From Pieris napi (Eukaryota; Arthropoda; Insecta; Lepidoptera; Pieridae), in the NCBI RefSeq assembly GCF_905475465.1, contig NC_062254.1, forward strand, positions 1,570,001 to 1,634,000: a stretch of 64,000 bases of DNA, given 5' to 3'. This document shows, one piece after another, positions 1-9,768 of the stretch (positions are counted from its first letter, which is position 1; the number at the start of each line of letters is the position of its first letter). The notes beneath the pieces were generated by a model. It did not search any database, was not told the DNA's origin, and saw only the letters and a program-made list of their open reading frames with translations. A program made the translations under genes and the position numbers.

Positions 1-93
1 CCAAAGGCAAATGTTTCATTATGTTTTCATAAGAAAACCTACGCTGTGTGTAATTAAAGATTGCGTCAGTCGATTCGATGCCTAGTATGTAAA

Positions 94-762
94 GGCCGAT
101 TTACATTATCTTAGTGTTTAGGAGAGTGCTTTAGGATAGTACTTTAGTTGAAACATGTAAACGCTACTTGCTTTAGTACGGTTCTACTTGACTTTCAACT
201 TGAATCAAAATAGAATCGCTTTTTATTTTTGTTTCAAGCGATACCCCTCCCGCGCCCGCGCAACCCCCGAGATCTTCCCTCGTTGTGTGTAAACACGTAA
301 TTTAGTAAAATCTTTAGGAGAGTGCACAAGTGCCGTGAAACGCGTGCGTGTTTTTTGATTTTTAAAGATGGCTAAATGGTCGGAACATACAACTATCAAA
401 TTTGTGGCTGAATATGTTGTTCACGAATGTTTGTGGAACGTTAAAAACAATTTATACAAAAACTAACAGGCTAGGCATTCGGCATACACTGCCTTAAAAG
501 AAGCTATTTTATTTATTATTCATATTTAGTTTATTTATTTCGAATTAAATCTCGTCTTCTATTTGTTCCATAACTACAGTTAGTATTTTGCGTAGAATAG
601 AGCGTATTTGCCGACGTCGTTGCGCGTTCATTGTGGCGCTGTAATGATACTCTACTGGAAGAAATGTAAACGTTCACTCGCAACCCACTAAAGCACTAAA
701 GAACTTGCCTTTCAAGTTGTACTAAAATACTCTCCTAAACACTAAGATAATGTAAATCGGCC
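94..762. mobile_element. PIF/Harbinger-type deletion derivative with long terminal inverted repeats
   Basis: The two ends are inverted copies of each other: GGCCGATTTACATTATCTTA at the left, and the reverse complement finishing at 762. Similarity continues inward through 'gtgtttaggagagtgcttta' for about 60 bp. The outer context is TAA on both sides (90-92 and 764-766), matching the 3 bp TAA/TTA target duplication of the PIF/Harbinger superfamily. The interior holds a decayed MADF-domain reading frame at 368-527 and no transposase. A much shorter copy with the same ends lies at 45015-45175. Superfamily assignment is inferred from the duplication size, the GGCC start and the MADF remnant. Confidence 0.72.
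368..527 (+). pseudogene. MADF-domain accessory protein fragment of a Harbinger-like element
   Basis: An ATG at 368 opens a frame reading MAKWSEHTTIKFVAEYVVHE and continuing CLWNVKNNLYKN. This matches the first two helices of a MADF DNA-binding domain (family pattern: FV..Y..HECLW..K...YKNR.AR..AY). An in-frame TAA at 464-466 replaces the expected arginine after YKN. The frame then goes on as QARHSAYTALKEA, the expected continuation, before running into unrelated AT-rich sequence. MADF or Myb/SANT proteins are the usual second gene of PIF/Harbinger elements, where they bind DNA and help the transposase. The gene is broken by the stop and truncated, so it is not expected to be functional. Confidence 0.62.
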
Positions 763-837
763 CTAAGATATGTATCGGGAATCAAACAGAAAATAAATTT
801 GATAGGATACTGTTTGTCCCGAACCTCGACAACTACC

Positions 838-1148
838 ACTATTTAAGCCTCGATTTGTTTAAGCTATCGCGTAATTTGCTTCAAAGTAGTATTAAGCATA
901 TCCATAGCGCTAAATCACCTGCATCATGAGCACTCCCCACATATACACCCTCACTTTCGCACAATCATACACAGCCAAATTTATTATTACTTATTTAAAT
1001 GTATTTAATAATTTTTGTTGATTTTTCCTTTCGTAAATGTTTGAACCCTTTTTGTGTTATGTATTCCATCTTTGGCTATATCTTTAGTATAATTGTTTTT
1101 GTTATATTATATAATTTATGCTAGCTGTAGGAATACGAAATAAATAAC
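838..1148 (+). repeat. Interspersed repeat, probable retroelement 3' end (copy 1 of 2)
   Basis: This segment recurs, diverged, at 33363-33615. Shared blocks in order are 'tttgtttaagctatcgcg', 'cctgcatcatg', 'gtgtttgaaccctttttgt'-like, 'tgtattccatctttggctat' and 'tgtaggaatacgaaataaata'. Both copies end in an A-rich aataaataa run, which looks like the polyadenylation end of a non-LTR retrotransposon. No coding sequence is attached here, so the family stays unnamed. Confidence 0.5.
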
Positions 1149-1496
1149 GAAAATAAATCTAGAGGCTGTTTAGCACTAACAAAAACTTCGCAGACATAAG
1201 CTATGACTCGTATCAACTAGTATTAGTTATGACTTTGAATCTGAGAGTCAGACTAAGCGCTAAAAGTGGCGTACGGTAACAACGTATTGAACATATTTTT
1301 TTAAATGATGTAGAAATGCGCTTACGCAGGTCCTCGCCATGGATGTCAAGCTTGACGCTGGTACTGTGGGGCTGGGTAAAACACCACAACCCTTGACACG
1401 CCCTTGAGATGGGCCTTCGGGTTTCGGCTGGCATTCTACCCAAGGACCCGGGCTACGTATTGAATACGACTCAAGGGCTAACTCCGACTCTAGAGC
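1149..1496. other. Unassigned stretch
   Basis: The part around 1335-1460 is richer in GC than its surroundings. Its minus strand can be read as GCGVLPSPTVPASSL in an open frame of 76 codons. The composition shift suggests a fragment of an older coding mobile element, but I cannot name the family. Confidence 0.3.
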
Positions 1497-1838
1497 CGGT
1501 TGCAGACCGAAAACTAAGCTATGCCAAGGCTAAACTAAGCTATGCCAAGCAAGCTAGGCTAAGCTAAGCTAGAAATAAATAGCGTGCACACCAACAGCTA
1601 AGCCAAAGCTCAGTCACTGTGGCGAAGGATGTGCAAAGGGTGTGCGGGGTAGCGGGAGGGGCTTAGCTTAGCTCGTGCAGCTGCGCATCGGCATACACAA
1701 CTAACTTAGCTTCGCATATTTTAGTTAGCTCACATAGCTTAGTTCGCATAGTTTGCGGTCTGCAGACAAGTATGGAAAACTGCGTCAGCTATGCGAGATA
1801 AGCTAAACTAACTTAGCTTAGCTCTTGGCCTGCAACCC
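1497..1838. repeat. Foldback/MITE-like element built from GCTAAG-type short repeats
   Basis: The left end reads GGTTGCAGACC and the right end GGCCTGCAACCC, which are inverted copies with one or two mismatches. Inside, the left half is full of 'aagctaagctatgcc' units and the right half of the complementary 'ttagcttagct' units, so most of the 340 bp could fold on itself. A second inner pair, 'catagtttgcggtctgcaga' near 1747-1766, mirrors the left terminus again. No coding capacity and no clear target duplication are visible. Confidence 0.5.
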
Positions 1839-2149
1839 GTATAGATCTTATCTTTAGCGCTAGGTATGACTTCTGTATGTCAAATAATAATGACATACGG
1901 CCAAAATTAATAATGTATCCTCAATCTATGATTATAACCAATCTTGGACTGATTCATATCTAAAGACCGATCTCCAATCTGCATGCCAATAAACATTTCT
2001 GCTATCCGATTGTTTATTTGACAAAAGATTGACAGCAATCTTTTGCGTGATCCTTGCCTCTCGACCGCGTTTCGTTCAATGCAATATGTTGTGTTCAAGC
2101 ATACCAAAAGTTTGCTGTTTTTGGAACGAAATAAAATAAGTAAGACTTA

Positions 2150-2200
2150 GGGTCTGTTTCACAATGTATGGATAAAGTAGTAAATAGCTATGCAACGTTT
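2150..2200 (+). repeat. One end of the 'GGGTCTGTTTCACAATG' MITE family
   Basis: After TTA at 2147-2149 comes GGGTCTGTTTCACAATGTAT followed by 'ggataaagtagtaaatagct'. This is the reverse complement of the right end of the intact MITE at 13592-13827. The opposite end is not clear; a very degraded candidate lies near 2305-2325. The piece sits inside the Harbinger relic, upstream of its Myb-like frame, so it inserted later. Confidence 0.55.
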
Positions 2201-2455
2201 TGTTTGTTACAAAATTCTAAGGAAAAACATAGAACCAAGTAAAGTTACAAAATTCTATAGAAAAACATAGAACCTTAACCTTTTTGTTGGTCATTTAATA
2301 TTACTTGTAATGAAACGGGCTGTCATTGTCATATGGTATTTTTGTTTGTTAGGTTATTGAGTATTTTAGTACATATTATTACAAATATAAATTTTCTCTA
2401 AGTAGTTTGTGTATGTTGTTTTTGTGATTCGAGGTTGGTTCTTTAACTTAAAAAA

Positions 2456-2935
2456 ATGTCTACGCAAAAACGTGAAAGAAGCGTCAATTTCAGCCGGGAA
2501 GAAGTTGACCTTCTAACTTCGCTTGTTGCTGACCATAAAAATATATTAGAAAATAAAAATAGTGAGTCAGTCACCTGGCAGGAGAAAGAGCAGTGCTGGA
2601 AGACGCTGGAGGCGCTGTTTAATAGCACAAGTGGGGTATAGCAACTTTCGCAGTGCTAAAGCTTAAAGAGGGCTACAAGAAAAAAGTCTGCCTTGATACA
2701 TGCTGAAACATATCGTACGGAGGTGGCCCTAGTGCTGCTACTCGTCTTACCTCCTATCGAGGAAAAAGTCAAAGACATGATATTGTTGTCTGTCGAAGGA
2801 AATGAAAGTCAATTGAAAGGAAGAGCATCTAAATAAGAGAAAGCAATGGGCATTTGAAGAGGAAGAAAGAGAGCATAAAAGAGAATTATGGGCCATAGAA
2901 AAAAATATATTGTTAAATAAATTAGAAAAATAATA
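2456..2935 (+). pseudogene. Myb/SANT-like DNA-binding protein of the Harbinger element
   Basis: The first 61 codons (2456-2641) are open. They show the Myb/SANT-like pattern NFSREEVDLLTSLVADHK, then the ENKNSE segment, then WKTLEALFNS, as in the trihelix-type proteins that accompany Harbinger transposases and help them enter the nucleus and bind DNA. After a stop, the signal continues in other frames with YGGGPSAATRLTSY and EEKVKDMILLSVEGNESQ. These match the glycine/proline-rich and acidic segments that follow the domain in the family. At least two frameshifts and one stop break the gene. The 61-codon piece alone could at most encode the DNA-binding domain. Confidence 0.66.
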
Positions 2936-3029
2936 GATTTTGTGCCTGGAGCGAGGATGTATTTTTATTTAAATAAAAGCATTGAATTTTTATTTAATTT
3001 ATCTCAAAAATGTTGTAATTTATAAAATA

Positions 3030-3735
3030 TTATAGTAATAAAGCAAAATAATCACTTATAAGATTACTTCGCATACTTGCATTTCCCACGTTGTCAATTG
3101 CGCTTTGATCAATATCATCAGCTGGTTCATCTACTTGTTGCAGTAGTTCAAAATGTTCATCTCGCAAATCAATAGCAATATTGTGCAACACTGCACATGC
3201 CACTATCACGGCTTGTACACGAGATACTTGAAGCAAAACCTTTTTTGGCAAACCGATTTTGGGGAACCGATTTTTTCCAAACACCATATTATGTCCTTTC
3301 CACCACATTTCTGCTTCGTATTTGAGATTCGTTATAAAGATGTTCTGCTGTAGTCTTGAGGTTTTGAAGTGGAGTTAGTAGGTAGTATCTATAGTAACAA
3401 ATATTTTTGGTTGTAGCTAATATTTTAAAAAAAATTACAAAAGTTGATGAAAAGATGAAACCTGCAAGAAGTCATATATGATAGACATCACTTTGTGTAA
3501 AAGTGTCTCCAAAGCTTCTTTTGTTAACTGAAACTGAACCGAACTGCTTCTTTTGTGAATTCGGCGTCATTCAGGCTCTGGATATAATTAATTCTTGTCT
3601 TCTTATGTCTTCGCACAGAAGTACGTTGTCTTTTTCCAGCTTCAGAATTACTATCCCAATCGGATAATTGCATTTAAACTTCCAAATCACTATCACTAGA
3701 ACTGGAAGATGACGAAGATGAATAAATTTTCCCAA
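3030..3735 (-). pseudogene. Harbinger DDE transposase, N- and C-terminal remnants
   Basis: Read on the minus strand, the C-terminal part gives YNESQIRSRNVVER, then (after a frameshift near 3300) VQAVIVACAVLHNIAIDLRD. These are hallmark segments of DDE_Tnp_4 transposases, the first carrying the third acidic catalytic residue region. The N-terminal side (about 3560-3735) shows a serine-rich stretch and then SLNDAEFTK, resembling the 'L.D.EF..RFR' entry segment of the family. The middle, which should carry the first two catalytic aspartates, is missing, so the enzyme is dead. It faces the Myb-like gene tail to tail. Confidence 0.68.
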
Positions 3736-4064
3736 TGAATATTAAGTTAGGTCGCAATCCCAAACCCAAATCATACGAGTTTCACCGATAGCAATCCGAG
3801 ATTGATTTGGCCGTTCGAAGCAACTGTCAAAATGGACAGATAGGTTGTTGGCATGAGTAAACATTCATTTTCATACCGAGGGCAATCTTCAATCTCTTAT
3901 CCGCCCTCTGAACGATTGGTTGAATAATTAGATTGGTATCTCAGTCCATGTATTGAATATTGGCATGCTTTTCTTTAGAAATGGATTGAATTGTCAGTCT
4001 ATGACAGCTAAAATTGGATTGAGATTGCGTATTGGTTTTGGCCGATAGTCATAGTTGGCGCTAA

Positions 4065-4423
4065 GGGTAAAGACTTGAACATATCTGTTTCCAAATATGA
4101 CGGTAAACGAAATTCTTATTATGACGATAAAGTTACGTCAGTGTCCTTCAGAAATCACATGAAAAGCAGACTTTAATCGAATTTATTTTATGTTTCCGTT
4201 GAGACCACAAAATACGTTCATTCAAGAAACGGGTATTGCGTAAGCAGCAACTCTTGATCGTATTGGCTCTAATAATAATACATGGTTTATTTGCAAGAAA
4301 GCGATGGAATAAATTCACTAGGTAGGTATGCCTACTATCAGTTTAAAGTGTGTAGTGTAAGTACATATGATTGAGATTTAGGGGAGAGTGTATCCGTACA
4401 AGAAACGTCAATTTATAAACCTA
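4065..4423. other. Unassigned stretch
   Basis: No open frame of note, no recognisable repeat end and no tRNA-like boxes are seen between the Harbinger relic and the next Helitron. Confidence 0.3.
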
Positions 4424-4788
4424 CTAGCAGACTCGGCCAAGCGTTGCTGTGGCTAAGATTTTTGTTATATTACATAGTAGTAAACTTTTCAAGGGAGAAC
4501 ACCAGTCATGGGGACAACCATGCTTTTTTGGTGGTTATGCCATTAAATTGTAGCTTATGTGAAACGTTGGTACTTTCAACACAGCGCCATCTGTTAGAAT
4601 TGTAACTATCAAATAATTAACAAATAATTTGCAATAAAATAATATTGCGGGTATAAATTGAGATGCAAGCTATCCTATCTTTTAAGTTAGATCAAACCGC
4701 ACACTGGCAAAGTTGATTGAAATCGGTTCAGTAGTTTAGGAGTCCATAGCGGACAAACAACGTGACACGTAATTTATTAATATTAAGA
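4424..4788 (-). mobile_element. Non-autonomous Helitron, family B (365 bp)
   Basis: Read on the minus strand the element starts TCTTAATATTAATAAATTAC and ends in GGCCGAGTCTGCTAG, flanked by A and T. This is the Helitron signature: 5' TC, 3' CTAG, insertion between A and T, no target duplication. Further copies are at 9312-9682 and 18184-18543, with a partial 5' end at 27389-27515. No Rep/helicase coding sequence is present, so movement would need an autonomous Helitron elsewhere. Confidence 0.75.
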
Positions 4789-5311
4789 TTCAGTTAACCG
4801 CTCAAAAATTAAAAACTTATTTAAGTATTTCCGTTGTTAAAATCATTTATTAACCTAACACATGAATGTGAAAATGCAGCCAAGCGTAATATTGCGATAC
4901 GTACTTAACTCATAATAAGATTTAAAATAAAAATTCTCGAATTCAAAGTAAGGTTAGGGACGCAAGCTAGTACAACTTATTAAGAGATATCAGCGAGAAT
5001 TTATCGGACTTACTTTAAAAACTTTCTTTAATAAGCTTTGCAGAACGAGCTTTTATGTGTACCTGCAAATGAATTATGAATCATTCATTCATGTGCTTGA
5101 TCAGAAAAACGATTTCCTGTATTGTATTATCATAGTTTTTCATCGGACGACATTACGATTGACAATGTTGTCAGACATGTTTGAAAACAGATGCTTTAAT
5201 TACTATTTCTTTTGCTTGGTTTATTTATTTCGTAATCCTACAGCATATGAATTATATATAAGTAACTATAATAAATGTATAGCCAAATATGGAATACATA
5301 TACTAAAAGGT
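4789..5311. other. Unassigned stretch
   Basis: AT-rich sequence. A 90-codon plus-strand frame at 5057-5329 has no recognisable domain and AT-driven composition. I see no repeat ends. Confidence 0.3.
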
Positions 5312-5583
5312 TCAAACGTTCAAGTATAACGTAACGATTTTTGGGGGTCATTTTGTAAAACGTTACGATGCGGGGCGGGGATTGAATTACACGTTATTGT
5401 TAATATTATTTTCGACTTACACCACATAATAGTAACTGAAGAGTCACTAGGTGGTCACGAAACGTTTTACTATACTTGGGTACAGTACTGTACTTGGGTA
5501 CTGATAAACGTTACGGCGAGTTACATGGGGAGGGGGGGTCAATGATCTCCAAAAATTGCGTTACGTAATACTTGAACGCTCCC
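5312..5583 (-). repeat. MITE of the 'GGGAGCGTTCAAGTATTACG' family (copy 1)
   Basis: The right end reads, on the minus strand, GGGAGCGTTCAAGTATTACG followed by 'taacgcaatttttggaga' and a run of C. The left end reads ACGTTCAAGTATAACGTAAC followed by 'gatttttgggggtcat'. The two termini are imperfect inverted repeats around a 270 bp interior without coding. A second copy lies in opposite orientation at 6710-6950. I cannot place the superfamily because no target duplication is clear. Confidence 0.65.
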
Positions 5584-5679
5584 TAAGTAATACCTAATTG
5601 GGCAGTGATGTGTGAAGGTGTGACTGTGAAGATATGTACGTAAAAAATCTGGCAGGTACTGCTGTGCAAGGATTGCAGA

Positions 5680-5790
5680 TTTCTGTCTTATTATTTTTTT
5701 CTTATTAGGCAAGTAGGTCACCGTCTGTGCCTGACTGATTTTTGGATGGTGAACCAAAAATACAGGCGTTGAAGGCACGACCTCAGAATT
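5680..5790 (-). repeat. Degraded tRNA-derived SINE fragment (family A)
   Basis: The piece 'ttattaggcaagtaggtcac' with 'ctgtgcctgac' matches the middle of the family A SINE in reverse orientation. Near 5766-5785, 'ttgaaggcacgacctcagaatt' is what remains of its tRNA-like head. Large parts between are lost. Confidence 0.45.
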
Positions 5791-5809
5791 AACAACGCCC
5801 TTAAACCAC

Positions 5810-5960
5810 TACAACTGTGGAACCAGCTGCCCACCGATGTATTTCCGAACTAATTCGACTTGGTCTCCTTCGAGAAACGAGCGTACCACTTCTTAAAAGG
5901 CCGCACTTGCGATCCCTCTGACAATGTAAGTGTCTTTTGTTTGTTTGCCCCCTTTTATAT
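5810..5960 (+). pseudogene. LINE ORF2 C-terminal tail and 3' end (LWNQLP family)
   Basis: The plus strand reads LWNQLPTDVFPN, a stop, then FDLVSFEKRAYHFLKGR and CDPSDNVSVF. This is the conserved C-terminus that follows the reverse transcriptase in CR1/Jockey-type insect LINEs. 'ttgtttgcccccttttat' then matches the 3' end of that LINE. The fragment is 5'-truncated with at least one stop. Sister tails occur at many points in the window (for example 11897, 26507, 28535, 30632, 35695, 51140). Confidence 0.6.
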
Positions 5961-5965
5961 AAAAA

Positions 5966-6306
5966 CTAGCTGACCCGGCAAACGTTGTTTTTCCATGTAT
6001 ATTATTTCTAGGAAACATTTTTTTAGTTCAATATAAATAGCTATCTACTATAATAAAAAATAGGGGTGATGGTAGAGGGGTGATTAAGGGTTATATGTAT
6101 TTTTGTATGCTGTATCATAAAAAAATAAAATCAAAAATTTGACTTAAAAATTCAAAATAAAAATTTAGGGGACCACTCTTAACATTTAGGGGGAAGAAAA
6201 ATAGATGTTGTCCGATTCACAGACTTACAGAATATGGATAAAAAATTTCATAAGAATCGGTTGAGCCGTTTCGGAGGAGTATGACACGAGAATTTTATAT
6301 ATTAGA
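5966..6306 (-). mobile_element. Non-autonomous Helitron, family A (341 bp)
   Basis: On the minus strand the element begins TCTAATATATAAAATTCTCG, ends TTGCCGGGTCAGCTAG, and is flanked by A on the 5' side and T on the 3' side, exactly as Helitrons insert. The interior includes the family's 'aaccgattcttatgaaattt' and 'catttttttagttcaata'-like blocks (quoted as the complementary and direct strand). It carries no protein. A second copy is at 45983-46258. Confidence 0.78.
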
Positions 6307-6709
6307 TAAACTGTTTTTAATTTTAATTTGTTTGTATAAGATAAACAGCACTTATTTGTAAATTAATACAACAATTGAAACAAAATCAGTAGTACAAAAA
6401 TAACGTACGGCAAAGATAACTAATAACTATAGACTAAAACCATAAACAAACAATCCACAGATATGATATTTCAATTAATCGTTATTCGATAATGAAATAA
6501 ACCGTTCATTTTAATTAGGTTAAAGCCGTTCACTGAGATATATGACGCCAGACTGTCTAAGACAGTCGCACAACGGCCCCTTTGATCTTAGGAATGCATT
6601 CATCATTCTGCTTCGACTATATTTTCTGAATTTTTAATCGACTCTAAAAAAACGCAGGTTATCAGTGTGACCTGTATGTGATATTACTATCGAACTTGGA
6701 AACAGATAA
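6307..6709. other. Unassigned stretch
   Basis: AT-rich, without open frames or recognisable repeat ends between the Helitron and the next MITE. Confidence 0.3.
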
Positions 6710-6950
6710 GGGAGCGTTCAAGTATTACGTCACGCAATTTTTGAGATTATTGACCCCCCCCCCATGTAACGCGCCGTAACGTTTTTCTGTACCCAAGTAA
6801 AGTAAAACGTTTCGTGACCCTTTATAAGTGACTCTTTATACCTAAACGTTTTCGTTACCAATATGTGGTGTAAAGTTCTGGAAAGTCGCCAATAATATTA
6901 ACAATAACGAGTAATTCCCCGCCCCGCATCGTAACGTTTTACAAAAGGAC
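6710..6950 (+). repeat. MITE of the 'GGGAGCGTTCAAGTATTACG' family (copy 2)
   Basis: Starts GGGAGCGTTCAAGTATTACG, goes on 'tcacgcaatttttgagatta' and a C run, and shares 'acgtttcgtgaccctttata'-type and 'ccccgccccgcatcgtaacg' blocks with copy 1 in reverse orientation. The far terminus is lost after 'taacgttttacaaaa', so this copy is truncated at its right end. Confidence 0.65.
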
Positions 6951-8025
6951 ACAAACTTCAAGCTTTTATACGTGTTAATTATCATTTTTATCATTACTCA
7001 TCTACGAGCCAAGGCTGTACATTTTGCTCACTTAGGCTTTCTTATAGTTTATTAGTTTTAAAAGCACGGCGATAACCTAAATCGTGTAAGTTACGCCCCT
7101 AGAGTATAGCCAGTCGTAGGCACTCTCTTCAACTGTTACTTTGCATTCATTCCTTACATTTGACATTTTATTATTTCACTTATATTCTATTGTTGTACGC
7201 TAGTGGTTAATATAGAGTACAACTAAAATCACATATTATTTAAAGCACCCCGATGATCCAGGAACCGTACCATACATATATCGATCAAAATCAGTCTCTA
7301 ACGAAAGTATACTTATAAGAGCCGATAATATAACGTTTAGATAGGTGTAGTAGCACGTTTATACAAAATCGCAGTTTAAATATATATATATGTATGTATA
7401 TCTATATATAGTAAGGGATATGTATAGTATAATCTAGGTTCTAGGAGGTATTAATTTGACTATTCTAGTAGTTATTTTAGTGTTAACACGTAGTATATCC
7501 TTGACGTGCACTGTTTAAGAAAATCTGCGCAGGATCTTGTCAATTCGACGATTCGATTAGGTATTCAAGAATAGATCCACCATCTGTGGACCAATCTAGC
7601 AGCAGTATGCACCTTCAGTGATTGAAGAGGCACCGGAAGAAGGGGTCGTCAAGGAATAGCTTATTAAAATGACAATACTTTACATGGAGTTAGCGCCATG
7701 CATTGCATTTGCAAAATTATTCATAAGCTCGAAGTAATTTAAATATTTTTCATATTAATTTTCTTAGCAATAAATTAGTGTTGGACCACCTGCACGTTCT
7801 TTAAACATTTAAAAGAGAACATTAATTCCATTGCATAAGGTACATTTTCTAATGCAGCTTGCATTACGAATATGACCTTGAACTAATTTCGTGACCTTTG
7901 GGATATTTGTATTTTAAATAAAGGTATCGTTTTACGTATTGAATCATCATTTGTTTTTGGCGAGCGTAGAAATGAATCTACTTGACTGTGATAAGACAGG
8001 CAAACAATTTGTATGTAACAGATGG
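6951..8025. other. Unassigned stretch with AT microsatellite
   Basis: There is a TA/TATG-rich microsatellite at about 7379-7412. Otherwise it is AT-rich DNA with no domain, repeat end or RNA gene that I can support. Confidence 0.3.
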
Positions 8026-8275
8026 TTATTTATATTGCCCTGATATTGATATTTGAATTAAGGTATATTTAAAAAAAAATTGACTCATGAGATAAGAACG
8101 TAAGGCCGGTAACGCACTTGCGAGCTTTCTAGAAATGTGAGTGTCCATGTTATTTATATTGCCCTGATATTGATATTTGCAGAATTAAGGTGGATTTTTT
8201 AAAAATTGACTCATGAGGTAAGAACGTAAGGCCGATAACGCACTTGCGAGCTATCTAGAAATGTAAGTGTCCATG
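8026..8275 (+). repeat. Two-copy tandem duplication (about 125 bp unit)
   Basis: Unit 1 (8026-8149) and unit 2 (8150-8275) both run from 'ttatttatattgccctgata' to 'aaatgtgagtgtccatg' or 'aaatgtaagtgtccatg'. They differ by a few substitutions and short indels. Each unit holds the LINE tail signature 'taaggccggtaacgcacttg' (with 'gccgataacg' in unit 2), so a LINE tail was duplicated after insertion. Unit 2 runs on into more LINE tail, 'atcacttcacaacaggtgag', ending near 8325. Confidence 0.75.
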
Positions 8276-8689
8276 GGCGGTGGTATCACTTCACAACAGG
8301 TGAGCCTTATGCCCATAAGATCTTCCCGTCGATACACAATCTTCTACTAGGATAATAAGTAAAGTAAATTACTGTTGCCGCTGGTTGGTCTCTAGGCGTG
8401 AGTTCTGATTGCAGACTTTGATAGCTCTTGTCGCTCGACGAACTAGTGGAGCGGGTCCTGACTGGCAGTAGGAACAGTCAGCGATCAACTATTTATATAT
8501 GCATCTCCTTAGTTTACACGGAATGTATATCAATTGTACATCCCACGAGAATGTAAGTGCGTGCTCCTATTTCACCATGCCTCCTGCTGATAGAGGACAA
8601 ATTTTTGTTTTTATTATGATTAATTAACTATTGAAAACTTTCGATGTCATGTGGAACATGATGTAGGTAATGGTGGAAGCTCCTTACAA

Positions 8690-8885
8690 ACATTGTGTAA
8701 AACAAAAAACTTGGCGATTAAAAACATTGGCGGAGTTTATTGCCAGTTCTTCTCGTCCGTTCTACGCCCTTGATTTGAGAACTGGCAGTAAATGTAAAAT
8801 TAGAAGCATTTAAAATATATTTCTTTTTTGGCTTTTATAAGTGCACATTGTGTAACCTATATGAATAAATGATTTAGACTTGAAT
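8690..8885 (+). repeat. Probable LINE 3' UTR repeat ending in AATAAATGATTT
   Basis: The block 'attgccagttcttctcgtcc', 'gagaactggcagtaaatgt' and 'tgtgtaacctatatgaataa' resembles a repeated 3' end I associate with lepidopteran LINEs. GCCAGTTCT and AGAACTGGC form a hairpin. The family is recalled from general knowledge and was not checked; 8311-8689 and 8886-9311 around it show nothing recognisable. Confidence 0.45.
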
Positions 8886-9311
8886 TTTGAGAGGGAAAAT
8901 ATGTGATAGTCGTATCCTCGCCGTTGGTGGGACTGCCATATGCGTTAATGTTGGTAATTATATTTTTATTCTAGTGCAGGTCATTGTTATGTATTAGCTT
9001 CCATTATATTCTCCATGTTATATACATTGCCTGGTCAACTAATATATAGCATTCATTAAACACGAGTCCCGCTAGTTTATAGTTACATTCACCGTTTTGC
9101 ATTTAGAATTTTAGCATTTTACGAGCTATTTAACATTAAACCCTATTTAATTAGCGATAAAGTTTAAAATAAATAAGCATAGTAGATGCAGCCTTTTATG
9201 GGTTATTTGTATATCGTAATAAATAGTAGCGAGCTTTATAATGCTTCCGACCACAGCTTTGCGATTTCGTATTGCAAGACGACCGTATTTCAGTTAATTT
9301 ATATAGATACA

Positions 9312-9682
9312 CTAGCAGACCGGCCAAGCGTAGCTGTGGCTAAGGTTTTTGTTATATTACATAGTAGTAACCAATTCAAGGGAAACGGTAGGAGAACACC
9401 AGTCATGGGGACCACCATGCTTTATTGGTGGTTTTGCCATTAAATTGTAGCTTATGTGAAACGTTGGTACTTTCAACACAGCGCCATCTGTTAGAATTGT
9501 GACTATTAAATAATAAAGAAATATTTTGCAATAAAATAATATTGCAGGTATAAATTGAGATGTAAGCTATCCTATCTTTAAAGTTAGATCAAACTGCACA
9601 CGGTGTGCAAATTTGATTGATATCGGTTCGGTAGTTTCCATAGCGGACAAACAACGTGACACGTAATTTATATATATTAAGA
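9312..9682 (-). mobile_element. Non-autonomous Helitron, family B (371 bp)
   Basis: Minus strand: A, then TCTTAATATATATAAATTAC ... ending in GGTCTGCTAG, then T. It aligns over its length with the copies at 4424-4788 and 18184-18543, sharing 'cagtcatggggac' and 'aacacagcgccatctgttag'. It is the closest neighbour of the mariner relic just downstream. Confidence 0.75.
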
Positions 9683-9768
9683 TATATTGAAACCTTTCTC
9701 AAAAATCATACTATTGAATAAAACCGAACAAGAATCAACTACTGTACTGTACGCGATAAACTCATAAT

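Larger units (their letters stand above)
1857..4061. mobile_element. PIF/Harbinger DNA transposon relic with two convergent genes
   Basis: Inverted ends are recognisable despite decay. The left side has 'tttagcgctaggtatgact' and, further in, 'gacatacggccaaaatt'. The right side reads 'ttttggccgatagtcatag' then 'ttggcgctaaggg', which is the reverse complement of the left. Inside are a plus-strand Myb/SANT-like gene (2456-2935) and a minus-strand DDE transposase relic (3030-3735). Two converging genes with these domains are the standard PIF/Harbinger architecture. Autonomous relatives are usually about 2.5-5 kb with a transposase of about 350-450 aa; here the transposase is internally deleted and both genes are frameshifted. 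The exact termini are uncertain by tens of bases because the left end has an extra block of about 24 nt. Confidence 0.68.

Noticed and set aside
1213..1443. Possible gag-like fragment in the minus-strand frame
   Set aside because: The proline-rich text GCGVLPSPTVPASSL cannot be tied to a family without a search.
7378..7412. CRISPR-like or satellite repeat
   Set aside because: It is a simple TA/TATG microsatellite without spacers.
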